A stretch of 64,000 bases of DNA. It comes from Orobanche coerulescens. Lineage: Eukaryota > Streptophyta > Magnoliopsida > Lamiales > Orobanchaceae. The stretch lies in the NCBI GenBank assembly GCA_033398695.1, contig CM065811.1, positions 72,792,001 through 72,856,000 on the forward strand, read 5' to 3'. Under the pieces are notes generated by a model that saw nothing but the letters and a program-made list of their open reading frames with translations, did no database searches and was not told the DNA's origin. The translations under genes and the position numbers were made by a program. This document shows, piece after piece, positions 24,994-36,027 of the stretch; position 1 is the stretch's first letter, and each line of letters begins with the position of its first letter.

Positions 24994-27030
24994 TGTAACA
25001 CCCCCAAGTTATTCAGGGTATATTACAGCGCCGTGAGCCCCGCCGTGGGACCCACAAGGCTAAACATACGCGGAACTATAAACTTGACCGAGAAGGTCTA
25101 CATACAATGGAAAGAAAGACGATACAAATGGTATTCAAAACCATAACAAATGAAACCATATACATCACTGCACAAATCAATACCTCAGCAACACAGGCCG
25201 GAACATCAAAGAAACTGAAATACAATACTCGAGTATTTAAAAATCCATTCCAGTACAACAACACTGAATGGAGGAATCCAAGAAAATAACCGGAGACAAA
25301 ACATAGTATCACACTTGCCCATCATCTTCGTGCCGACCCGGTACCCACCTGTCCGCTCTCTTGGAACCTGAAATACATGAAACGTATTTCCCCCATAAAG
25401 GGGTTAGCCTTCGAATAGCTAGTGCAAGTATAACAATATGAAACATAATACTCCTCGACTATAAAGTAAATGTAATCCGTCAATTCATCAATATCCGTCA
25501 ATTCATCAATTTAAGACTAGTATTCCGGAATAACTAAAATCTCAAGACGTATGTGAATGCCGTAGAAACGATTCGTTCATATCATACGCCGTTACATGTA
25601 GGAATGCCGTCAAAACGGTTCGTTCATTACATGCCAACATTATTTCATATGAATGCCGTAGAAACGGTTCGTTCATATCAACCATGGAATCGCACCAGAG
25701 GCTACGAAACCCTCAGAGGACCATAGGCCCGTCCCGGAGTGGCTAGAAATAATCATACCATCAATATTTCATACTTTCAAAGTCGAGAACGTACAATCAT
25801 AAATGTATACTTGCCTTAATAATCGTTACCGAAGATCCCGAAGAACACGGTTCGACCGGGAAGCTTGAACCACGAAGAAGACAACGAATGGAAGGGTTCC
25901 GACTTGAGTTCTTCACAAGGATTTCGTCCCTAAGTCATATCAATGATAAATCAACAATCGTACGATGAATAATAATCGTACAACGCACAAAAACCCCCCT
26001 CTTAGACCTTTTGTCGGACACCTTCAAGGCGTCGACTAATAACTCAACCGAAACGACGAATCAATACACTCCAACCGTGGAATAACGATGGAAATGATAG
26101 AATACACCTAAATCATCATCAATCCATCACTAATCTAAATTACTACGGATTAAAAGGATGAAGTCAAACAAAATCCCCAATTTCCAACAGAAAATTCGAA
26201 GTGTTCTAGAATAATCTTTCAATAATCCGATGAATACTCCAACAAGTCCATAATCATGCGTATATCACTTCATACTCCATGATTTTAACATCCAAAACAT
26301 CATTACCCAATACAAAATCGAAATCCAAGATGTTGAAGAAATTACCTCTTGAAGATTCAAGCACTATGATTCGAAGAGCACGCGATAGAACGATGATCCG
26401 GGCTTCACAATCGAAAATAGATGAAGGAAGTCACCCACTCAAGTGATAGATGAAGAAACTTCCCTCTCTCAAGCCTTCTCTCCCGTGTGAAGGTGAAGAA
26501 ATGAAAAAGTATCGGTTGAATCGCACAAAAAAACGCAGATATAGGGTAAACTGTCATGTGTGCCGCGGCTCAGTATAGGTGTGCCGCGGCACAGGCCCAA
26601 AATTTGCTCCCAGGGCTCGGCAGTGTGCCTCGGCTCATCCCAGGTGTGCCGCGGCACCGTCTGAAGCGGTTTTGGCCGAATCTGGAAAATGAGAGTGACT
26701 TAGCTATTTCGACCATAACTCCCTCGTCTGGACTCCGATTGACTCACCGTTTGAACCATTGGAAAACTAACTCGATGCTTTATAATATTGCCAAGATTCA
26801 GAATTTTTGGAGTTTCCAAGAATTTATGATGATTTAACAAAGTTGAACTCATACGTGGAAAAGTCACTAAAGAACACGGAATTCAACAGAACGATAGCGA
26901 AACGAACTCGGATGACAGAAAGTGTAGAATTAATCATTCTCAGGATGACGAAACGGTCCCAAGCAAGTCATCAAAATAGACTTCCGCCAAAAATAGAAAA
27001 TTTCCGGGGATCAAAATTACGGGTATTACA
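24994..27030 (-). repeat. Right (5') LTR of composite element (LTR A)
   Basis: This is the partner of 18676-20696 with the same blocks: hairpin (25389-25408), three 26-base units (25555-25680), TATA box and palindrome array (26557-26663). It still has the full CCCCCATAAAGGGG hairpin where the left copy has lost bases. Confidence 0.9.
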
Positions 27031-28964
27031 GTCCTCACCCCAGCTTATATTCCAAAGGAAGAAGAAGCAGGTCTGATCATCTCAATCCCTGAAGCCAATT
27101 ATATCTTTAACCTGCTAGAGAATAATGTTTTCAATCTTACCATCGAACAATTACAGCTTGTTAAGCCACAAGCATTAAAACACTCTTTTGTCAATATTTT
27201 TGAAGAGTGAAAGTTTTTCAAATCTCTGACATTTACAAATCTTCAGTCTTACATTGAAACTAGTGGTTGGGAATATCCCCAAGCCACAGAGGATGTATTG
27301 ATTCATTTTTGTAAAGAATCAGATATAGTAGTGATCCTCCAGGATAATTGGTTCATGTCTCATTTTAAAACCAACATGGACCAATTCATCCATTCCATTA
27401 TGTTTAGCATTTTTGATGGTTCATTTGAACAAGAAGAAGAGGAGGAAGAAGAGAGAGAAATTAGGATTGAAGAGGTAGATGGGAAGAAGAAGTTATTGTT
27501 TTAGTCGACGAAGAAGAAGAGCAGAAAGCAGAATAAGAAAAGATTTTAGTTGAAAAACATTCTGAGGAAATTGAGAAAACAGAAGAGTTGATTGAAGAAG
27601 AAGAAGAAGAAGAAGAAGGAGGAGAAGAAGTAGAACAGGATGAAGGAGAGAAAGAGGAAGATGAAGGTGAAAAAGATGATGAGGATGAAGGAGAAAAAGA
27701 TAGGAGAAAGGATGATGAGGATAATGATGATGATGAGGATGATGATAAAGGAGGAGATTAAGGAGCTGAGAAAGAAAAAGAAAATATTGAAGAAGAAAAG
27801 GAGGAAGAGCAGGAGAAAGCGCAAGAGAAGGAAGAAGGAGAAAGGGAGACGGAACGAGAGCCAATTCAAGAGGCTGCAGATAGGACTGGGGCACCTGCCC
27901 GGTACACCAGCCTAGACGCCGAGATGGCTGAGGACTCCAGATCCGGGACCCCTGAAAAGACCCCATCTGGAGTACCAGCTGCAGATAGAAGCCTGCAGTC
28001 CAGTGCTTCAATTGCAGAAGGCTCAGGCGAGCACTCTCCACCAGCTCAGTTCTCACCTGCAGTGACTGAGCTGATCAGGCAGATAGTGAAGGATATGATT
28101 GGAGAGCTGCTGGCATCTCAGGTCACTCCTGACCTCCAAACCATCAATGCAAAGATTGACACTTTGCTGCAGAGAGAAGTACCTCCGCCTCCTCCCCCTA
28201 CCAACAACAGATTGCCATTTGGCATGTCTGACTGGATGAGCAGAATAGAGCAGCAATTGACTACCTTAGTTGATGCTGGAAAAAAGGGGGAAGATAGAAT
28301 TCAGGGGGAAGGAAGTACTCAAGGAGAAATAAGGGCAGAACTAAGATCAAAGAAGAGGCAAGATATTCTTCAGATTGAAGGAGGACCATCAAGTCTGAAA
28401 AGAAAGGAGATATCTGCCCCCAGCCAACCTGTAGAGAAGCAGTCTGTGGAGAAGAAGAGAATAACAAGAGAGAAAGAAGAGCAAAGATTCGAATAGGAAG
28501 GCAAACAGCTGTGGCATGTTGAAGAATTCTTACCAACAGAATTCATGAACAATTGGGGGAATGCCAAGAAACAATTCATAGAGCAGTTCTACGTCTGGGA
28601 GATACTCGATGATAAAGAATGCTCGCCCCAACAATCATTCATCAACTACATGGATGCTAGATGGCCTACTCTGTGGAAGATAATGCTTAAATATGCAGCC
28701 AAATGGCAAGCTTATCATATGATTCCTCCATTCAGAGCAGTGGAAGCGCCGACCCGTTTGGATAATGAGCTTGACGAGCTAGAGCTTCAAGGAGAAATTA
28801 GAAAGCTATGTGAAGAGCACAAGTTCTCTTCAAAAGAAGACCAAGACTTTGCTGCCCTAATCATAAGGAGAAAATATGGTCTTGCACCCATCAATAATAG
28901 ACCAATCGGTGCAAAACTATTTAGACCTCCTAAGCAAACGGTTCGCAGAGGAAGGGGCAGATAG
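27031..28964 (+). pseudogene. Sirevirus ORF3 (env-position), second part
   Basis: It resumes the ORF3 frame after the insert (YIPKEEEAGLIISIPEANYI). A TGA is at 27208-27210 and a frameshift lies near 27500. The next ~130 codons are an extreme Glu/Asp-rich run (27510-27850, with stops), then a Pro/Ser linker, a helix-prone block (VTELIRQIVKDMIGELL), a PPPPPP run, another stop at 28494-28496, and a C-terminal block with WGNAKKQFIEQFYVW ending in the basic tail VRRGRGR. It ends at 28964. The layout suggests a nucleic-acid- or histone-binding tail rather than a surface protein; that is inference. Confidence 0.75.
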
Positions 28965-29192
28965 TTTTTGGATGCAATTGTAATTTTTCTAATTGATTAA
29001 ATTTTCTGTATTTACTCTATTCAAGCCATGTACTTGTAATCAATAGAAAATTAATATATAACAGTCATTTGAATGACAACTCCTAGTTGTCTCAAAACAA
29101 GACTGATTTTGATTTTGTGTCTTGCACCTAAGTGCAGACTTGTTCATTTGAACACTTACTTAAGTTTTGCCATCATCAAAATAGGGGGAATT
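28965..29192 (+). other. Sirevirus 3' untranslated region and polypurine tract
   Basis: No gene is present. CATCATCAAAATAGGGGGAA (29171-29190) just before the LTR is the usual Sirevirus polypurine tract form. Confidence 0.75.
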
Positions 29193-30607
29193 TATTAGGA
29201 ATACTTGTTAGATTTTGATGATGTCATCAATATAAATTCAAATGTTTATTATTTGGCAAAAATGTAAGGAAGAACCAAATGAGTATCTTCCATAGGCCAA
29301 ATATGTTAAGTATAAAACTTGACAAAATGTAAAGAAGAACCAAATGAGTATCTTCTATATGCCAAAAATAAGTTAGGCTAAAAATCGGCTAAGTACTAAA
29401 GTACAGCTAAGTCCATCAGAGAGGATCAGCCGAGTGAATTCTGAGTAGTTCTGGTCAACAAAAATTATCATGGATGTTTGACCAGACTGCAGCCAAGGTA
29501 CCTCAGACAAGCCACCTAATCAGACAAGTTCCAAACTGAGAACATCATAGAGGTCCAGACTGCAGAGAAGTTAACTGCACATCAGCCTAGTCGAGATCAG
29601 CCAAGTACTACAAGTCCACGTCAGCATGCGTTGAAAAGTCAAGTATTGCGGAAAGTCACATGCAACGTGAAGAGACAAATTGGAGTGATTCCCGCAAAAG
29701 ATATGAATTAAATAAACTATCCAGACCCACCTTGAAGACTTTAATCGTTTTATATTCAAAAGATTTGGCGCATCACATGCAGAGTCTTCACAACGGTCGG
29801 AAGATAGATTAAAATATGGGAATCCAGCCTTGCAACGTTCAGGAAGAAAACAATAAAGTCTACCTCTCCAACGGACGGATTTGTTGAAAAGATTTGCAAC
29901 GGCTATGAAGAAAAAGATCAGAGATCGTGATCTATATATATCCGAAGATTTTAAGCTGAGCATACAACAATTAATCGGTGCGAACATACTTTCAAGCAAT
30001 CAAAGCATTCAAGCTATCTAAAAGCGAAATACAGCATCGTGAAAAGAGCGGTTCTAAAAGTTCATACTTAAAGAAGCTCTTAGTTGGAGAAGAAAAAAAC
30101 TCTTGTCTATAATCCTGAGTTCGGGGTACTTCACTAGTTGAAGTTAAGATACTGTAAAGGCATCCAAGGATCGAGGATCAAGAGGTGCAAGGCAGTCAAG
30201 TGTGGTACAACGGCACGGATTTCCACTGGTTGGAAGCTGTTGTAGTTTTGTTTGAATCACTGTAATATTTATCACTGGTTGAGAATTATAGTGAATTCAT
30301 CTCCAACTGGTTTGGAGAAAAGTGGATTAGTAGAGGATTACCCCACCTCTGAGACCACTATAAGCACTGCGTTATTTACTGTTTTATAGCATCATATTTT
30401 AACTGCTGCATTCATTGTTAAGTGTTTCATTAGTTGCTTTTTATTCGTCATCAGCTGACTTCCGCACATATTAAGAACAAACGACTCCAAGTCATTTGTT
30501 TACCTATCAGCTGAAGAAACTCACTCTTTGAGAAAAAGAGTTTAAGAGTTTCAACAAGTCTATTCACCCCCCCTCTAGACTTGTTCCTGGACGACTTGTG
30601 ACCTACA
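29193..30607 (+). repeat. Sirevirus 3' LTR
   Basis: It matches 10107-11513 along its length. The first bases read TATTAGGAATAC, so the expected TG start has become TA; the left copy has TG but a short deletion. TATA box at 29932-29941. It ends CCTACA, followed by the TAGTC duplication. Confidence 0.92.
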
Positions 30608-30612
30608 TAGTC

Positions 30613-30901
30613 TAGTTAAAAATAGTCTTATTAAAAATAGTCTAGTTTAAAAATAGTGCATTTTATTTAGTTATCATAAAAACACAAAAATATGTTTTAA
30701 ACTATTTTAGTATTTGTTTCTCGCAACCTTAAACAAAATATTATATGAAACCCTGTTAAGCAATCCTCGAGAGAAATGACCTTGGTAGAACTTACCACAA
30801 CTACTTCTACCTCGTATATATTTGCGAGCGACTCAAAAACTCCTATTTTTAGGATAAGTTTTTGTCGATCACTGGGCAATCTACTGCCGCTACAAACATC
30901 A
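30613..30901 (+). repeat. Athila-like 3' LTR, right portion
   Basis: It continues the LTR broken at 10106. TTGCGAGCGACTCAAAA and GGATAAGTTTTTGTCGATCA are typical of the end of Athila-type LTRs, and CAAACATCA closes it at 30901. Several AAAAATAGTC repeats lie at the Sirevirus junction. Confidence 0.6.
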
Positions 30902-30959
30902 ATGTACGTTATGTGAAATTTTCAGCAACTTAAAAACCCAATCGGCCCTTATTTCTTCA

Positions 30960-30988
30960 CTAGTATAACACCCGTGTAATTACACGGG
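30960..30988 (-). other. Candidate Helitron 3' terminus with hairpin
   Basis: The palindrome CCCGTGTAATTACACGGG (30971-30988) is separated by TGTTATA from CTAG at 30960-30963 on the minus strand, with T following. The spacing and sequence fit plant Helitron 3' ends. Confidence 0.6.
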
Positions 30989-32605
30989 AACACAAAAAAG
31001 AACTCCAATGTAAATATATAATATGTAAATCGTTCATTATAAATTTCATAATACTTCTTTATAAACTACATTATTTGTCTGTTTATGATTACACCATTCT
31101 CATCGCAACAAAAGATTTCTAGTATTTCCTGATCTTCACTCTTAATATGGCTACATAAAGCTAACCATGACCGAGTACGGGTCTTGGAAGATACATACCG
31201 ACATGAGAGAGCTTGTGACCTTGACTCTTAAATATAGTCATGGTAAAGCTCATAATAAGTGGGAACTGGCGTATTTGAAATTTAATGGTAATCTGCTATC
31301 TAACGGGCTTAATATCAATTGTGGAATAAGTTCTTTACTCTCAAAATTATTCCCCGGATTTTTTGTTCAATAATATGGTTACGGATTTGGATAATTATTA
31401 ATGATATGATATTTCATAATCTTGATGATTGCTCCATATTTTGAATTAGCATAATTGAGACTCTAACTTACGATTTCAAGATGTGATTTGGAATTCTAGA
31501 ATAGTTGATGCTATTCAAAAAAATCCATTGAATATACTTGATTTTGACTTTAAAGATCGCAGAGATTTTACATATACTGTGAGAACTGAGATATATCCGT
31601 TTGTCTTTTGAAATTATAGTCATCACGTAATCGTTTACTCTCTCCACAATGTCGTTTGTTGGCGTCACGGTTGCTCTTTCTTCAGAAAATTACTTTATGA
31701 AAAGTTACTTATAAGTGAATGATAGTGCTTTCAGCAATGGCTGCAATATGATCTTCGGCATTCCAGATTAGTAAATATCAAGAATATCAATCAAGATTTC
31801 TCCATCGACTTCTTCACCCAGCTCACATCTACAATTTTGAGGATTCATTCGAAGAAGTCCTTAATTTCTTATAGATGGTGAGATGACATTGTCTATTCAA
31901 TAATTAATCTCATATTCTTGGTGTGTCTTATGAGTTTGCAATGATGCCAAAGTGAAGAAGAACTTATACTTGAATAAACGATATATGTATTGTCCTTTAA
32001 TACAACTCCATATGTAGAATTATACTAAATAATTGTGGCTAGTTTTAGTAATGTTTTTGTAATTTAAAAAACTTTTGGAAATACATAATAGATCTTGACT
32101 TATAGCTTAAAATAAAGCACTTCTCAATCCTTATATTTGAAAAAAAAAATACATAAATTGTTTGGATATAATTTAAAATACAAAAGAAAATTCAAAACTT
32201 TCAAACATATATAGTTGATTTCAAAAGTAGATAAATTAACAAATCTTTTAAAACTTAAAAAATAAAAAATCCCTTAAAATTATTTAAAAAATCACTTCAA
32301 GTACCTTTTTAATTATATATATATATTCAACACTTCTTTCAGTTGATATTTCTTTTATTGATATACATAATTATAGTGACTAACAAATACAAACTAATTA
32401 ATTAATAGAAATATATAATATTTTCGCGAGATTTTAGGTTTAAGTTTTTAATATATAGTGCACACTACTATATTAAATTCTCTTTGTTTGGAATTTATAT
32501 TTTTTAATTAATGAAAACGTAAAATATTTCTCTAATATAATCAATTCCTATTTATTCATAATTCACATTCCTTAATTCGTAGAAATTAATAAGGTAGGTA
32601 GGAGT
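30989..32605. other. AT-rich non-coding stretch
   Basis: No gene is recognisable. A 68-codon open frame at 31167-31373 has no features I know. The last ~280 bases (32280-32560) form one arm of an inverted repeat with 37660-37940. Confidence 0.5.
32280..32560 (+). repeat. Inverted repeat, left arm
   Basis: It matches the reverse complement of 37660-37940 over most of its length, including TCAGTTGATAT, TATAGTGACTAAC, GAGATTTTAGGTTTAAG and TATAATCAATT blocks. The arms flank the Tat-like element but lie outside its target duplication. Confidence 0.75.
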
Positions 32606-33795
32606 TGTTGTGTCAAGATTTAACACCTTCCGACCGGCGATCGCCTCCGAGGCCGAGCGACCGACTTACTGCCGAGCGACCAAGGCGAGTCTGCCGACCA
32701 GCGATCAGGCAACCGAGCCTTAACCCAGCGGACATGCTAGACTGGCCAACCGAAGGTCCCAGGACAAGTCCCGGTGCCGAGCGATCGACTTCAGATACGA
32801 TCGTCTCTCGGTACTCGGCGACCGACTCCTGGCGACCGACATCTGGCGACCCTCTATCGGCATCTGCCGATCGACCCTTGGTGACCGACCATTGGCGACC
32901 TGCCCTTGGTGACCGACCATTGGCGACCTCCATCCACTGGCCGATGACGACCTCGGATGATCAGCCAGGGACGACCGCTCATGTCGATCACCACCGACGG
33001 ACACCCAGTCGGCGAAGGCCGAGCCTCAAGACTGGCACCACGTGCAAGGGCCGAGACAAGATCCGCGAATCTCGGGCCATTGACCAAAGCCTGACAGATT
33101 CCCTCCACCAGCCGACAGGCCGCCGAAAGCTTGTCAGTAGGGCCACATGTTGACTAACTCCGGACACGTGATGGCTCCTTATTGGACCGCCCAGCTGTGC
33201 CAGCCTCTTCCTTGGACTTTAGCCTGACAGCCCAGGGGATCGCCCCATTAAAGTATTGGCCGGCAGGCGATCGGCAGAATATTTAAATGGCCGGCAGGCG
33301 ATCGGCAGCTAAAGGACAGGACCCGGATGTCCCTATATAAGCATGGCTCCCAGCACTTGTTAAAAGGATCGAACCTTTACCACAAAAAAGGCTTCAGCTT
33401 CCTTCAGCAATATTGCGATTCAAGCACACTATACAGGAAAAAACATCAAGCACTTGGCAAATCTCCAACTCTTGGCAACAACTTTCTTTCGGTCTTACTT
33501 CTCCCGGCCCATCTCCTCGAGCAGATCACCGGCGGGGACGAAGAACACCAAGCTTCGCTCAAGAGCCGGATTAACAGAGTCTTTTTACACTCATTGTATT
33601 TAGATATCTATCATTAATACTTGTATCCACGAATATTCGTATTAATAACATCTCGCGAGAGCATTCAAGCCCGGGCCTAACAAACCCGGCAAATCTTGTA
33701 TTATTTATCTTCTCTCGGAAGTGCTCCCGCAATTGTTGTTTGTTGTCCGTCTTCCAGCAGTATTAATCTTCGGATAAATATTTTGGGCAACAACA
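32606..33795 (+). repeat. Tat-like 5' LTR (LTR F)
   Basis: It starts TGTTGTGTCAAGATTTAAC and ends GGGCAACAACA. The GC-rich first half is full of CCGAC, GGCGACC and GCGATCG words; GGCCGGCAGGCGATCGGCAG occurs twice (about 33259 and 33290) just upstream of the TATA box (TATATAA, 33334-33340). The right LTR has the second copy altered. Confidence 0.92.
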
Positions 33796-33798
33796 ATT

Positions 33799-33815
33799 GG
33801 CGCTAGAAGAAGGGG
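33799..33815 (+). other. Tat-like primer-binding site
   Basis: TGGCGCTAGAAGAAGGG, three bases inside the LTR, is the primer-site form of Tat/Retand elements; I am not certain which tRNA it matches. Confidence 0.7.
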
Positions 33816-33923
33816 ATCCAACCCTCGATTTTATATACCTACCGTCCCGAAGAACACTCACTGTTCTCGGGGCAGATACTTGAAGTGACACTCACTGCGC
33901 TTCAAAAGAAATCCTTCAGAAAA

Positions 33924-35212
33924 CATGTCTTCCCCCTCCGCGTCGAAGAAAGCCGACCACCGGCGGACCCCTGCCCTGGTCCGAGCCGCGGCCGATGGTG
34001 GAAGGCGGCCGCGGTCGAGACGCTCGATCCGTCCCGGGACGGCGGCCCGAGCCTCTCGCTCGATCGATTCGAACCAATGAGCAGATTGAAGAGGCCATAG
34101 CCGCCCTTCAGAACGACGGAGTGCTCTCGACGCGCCTCTGTTGCCGCCCGGTCTCTCGCCGGAAGATCAGCGGAAGCTCAAGGCACTACTGGCCGAGCAA
34201 TCGCCAGGAGGCTTTCGCCCGCAAGAAGAGGCGCTCGGCGGCCGGGGCACCTCTGTCTTCGATCGCTGGGCGGTGACCCGACACAGCGGCCGGGGCGTCC
34301 GGCCCGGCTACGAGACGACGGAGTTGGTATCCGTCACCAGGAGCTCGGCCTACCCAGCTCCCACAAGGCGATCCGGCCGCTGGCTCCGCCGCCAAATTCC
34401 CGAGGTCGGGCGGCGGGTCCGGAGGTCGGTACACGATCGCCTCGGCCCCGCTCCCAAAGCCGATCCGCGGCGGCCGAGCCGCGGCGATTGCCGCAATGCA
34501 ACGTCAACTCAACGACATGAAGGCGCTCCTGCAATCCGGGGCGGCGCCGTGAGGACGATCGCCCCGCCGAGCGAGCCGCTCGCGATCGACATCGAGCTCG
34601 CCGGTGCGGCACAAGATCGCCCCTCCTCAAACACCCGTGTACCAAGGGCGATCGGACCCCAAGCACACACCCGCACAAGTTCAACATCTACATGGCCGGG
34701 TGTGGGACATCGACGCGACCGGTGCCGAATGTTCCCTCGACCTGGGACGACCTCGCCCACCGGTGGTACACCTCATTGCCACCTCGGTCCATCGCCTTTA
34801 ACGAGTGGCGCACGTCTTCACGGAATACTTCGCCACCAGGGCCGCTCGGCCAGAAGGTCCCCATCGCATGTGGCGGATCAGGCAAGGAGAACAGGAGTCC
34901 GACTCGGACTACATCGACCGGGTTGACATGATCATCCTCAACGGCGAGCCCGTAAGCGATGAGACTGCCCTCTACGCGGTCCTAGGAGGTTTTCAGGGCT
35001 TCTCGCCTATGTTCAGGCATCTCACGAAGACCCTACCGACGACCTACGCAGCCTTCCGGGCCAGAGCCGCGGATTTCCTGTCCAGGCAAAGGCTTCTTCT
35101 TGGCCTAGGTGTAGAACGATCGGCACCCGCGCGACGACCTCCAGTCTCCCAGCCCGATCGCTACTACCCAGCAGAGCCGGAGGACTCGATCCCCGCCTAC
35201 AGTCCATTTTAA
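33924..35212 (+). pseudogene. gag: Tat-like gag, frameshifted
   Basis: The ATG at 33924 gives MSSPSASKKADHRRTP in a short frame with an early stop. The gag core is readable further on, in shifting frames: WDDLAHRWYTSLPPRSIA (from about 34760), then, after a frameshift near 34797, VFTEYFATRAARPEG, MWRIRQGEQESDSDYIDRV and AVLGGFQGFSPMFRHL. It ends at 35210-35212. The second frame is open for 135 codons. There is no zinc knuckle or protease after it. Confidence 0.75.
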
Positions 35213-36027
35213 GTAAGGGACTAGCCGCCGCCCGATCTCCAATATCGACCTACGAATAAAGCGATCGGCCGCCGAGCGACGATCGCGATCTTGGCCAGAT
35301 CGCAACATCATCAAGAACCCGGTGGACACGATCGCCATCTACATCCAAAGATATAACTTGACGGACTAAGGCATAAGATCGCCTCCACCGCACATCATAA
35401 AGCCATGGCCACAGCGATCGATGGAACCGGGCCGCTTGGTCATGCAAGGTCCCTTTCGCCGAGATCGCCCGCCCTTCGTTTAAATACGAGGTCGGGCGTA
35501 GTCGGAGGGCTCTCCAACATGTCGGTGGACACATGCCACAACCCCGTCTCAACGTACACCGTCCGAGGTCGGCCATCTCCATGGCCGGCCGAGGTGGAAG
35601 CAGAGCTAACAAGCCGCGGGCGTGGAGTTGATTCATCCGACGCCGCCGCGCAAGGACTCCTCTAGACCGAGACCGCACGCCCTTCGTTTAAATACAAGGC
35701 GGCGCGGCTAACAGAGGACCCTCATAATAAAGTGAGTCACGAGACACTCATTGTCTTCGTGCACCAAGACACGGTCATGGGGTCGGTCCATCGATCTCCG
35801 CGACTGTGCACGATTCCTCAAGCAAGCGAAACCACCAAGTTTCCATGGGGGATCGGCCAATGTTGTTTTTTGCAGGTACAAGACCGAAAGATAGCTAGCC
35901 AATCGACTATGATAGCCCAAGTCCGAGTCCCAAGTCAGCTCAGATCGCCCGTCCTCATCCATGCACGATCACCAGCAAGAACCACCTCGCCCCATGTCTT
36001 CAACATAGGAGCAAGCTGGGGGGCAAT
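35213..36027 (+). other. Tat-like element 3' non-coding interior and polypurine tract
   Basis: There is no gene. A 17-base block (GCCCTTCGTTTAAATAC) occurs twice (35471 and 35679) about 208 bases apart. GCAAGCTGGGGGGCAAT (36011-36027) before the LTR is the polypurine tract. Confidence 0.65.

Larger units (their letters stand above)
18676..27030 (-). mobile_element. Composite non-coding LTR element nested in Sirevirus ORF3
   Basis: Two near-identical ~2.0 kb LTRs (18676-20696, 24994-27030) are flanked by the 5-base target duplication GTCCT (18671-18675, 27031-27035). The primer site beside the right LTR and polypurine tract beside the left LTR put it on the minus strand. The 4.3 kb interior has no gag or pol. 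It contains a third LTR of a different kind (23108-24462). It is either a large retrotransposon derivative moved in trans or a recombinant of two elements. Confidence 0.85.
10107..30607 (+). mobile_element. Sirevirus-type Ty1/copia element, nested-interrupted
   Basis: Two LTRs (10107-11513, 29193-30607) enclose gag, pol in the order PR-INT-RT-RNase H, and a downstream ORF3, the Sirevirus plan. TAGTC at 10102-10106 and 30608-30612 is a 5-base target duplication. Removing the nested insert (18676-27030 plus one 5-base duplication) leaves about 12.1 kb, large but normal for Sireviruses. It sits inside the Athila-like LTR. Confidence 0.92.

Noticed and set aside
27493..28056. Long minus-strand open frame, Leu-rich, looking like a membrane protein
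   Set aside because: It is the mirror of the Glu/Asp-coding purine run of Sirevirus ORF3 on the plus strand; no start context or family similarity supports it.
31167..31373. Possible captured host gene fragment in the Helitron-like region
   Set aside because: It is only 68 codons with no recognisable motif, exon structure or codon bias; it cannot be distinguished from chance.
32613..33153. Open frames on both strands in the GC-rich LTR F half (also 36042-36570)
   Set aside because: They lie wholly inside LTRs and recur in both LTR copies; GC-rich CCGAC/GGCGACC repeats lack stops by composition.
34141..34926. 261-codon open frame in the Tat-like element
   Set aside because: Its residues are Arg/Pro/Thr-rich with no family pattern; the recognisable gag residues are in the neighbouring frames at 34692 and 34805.
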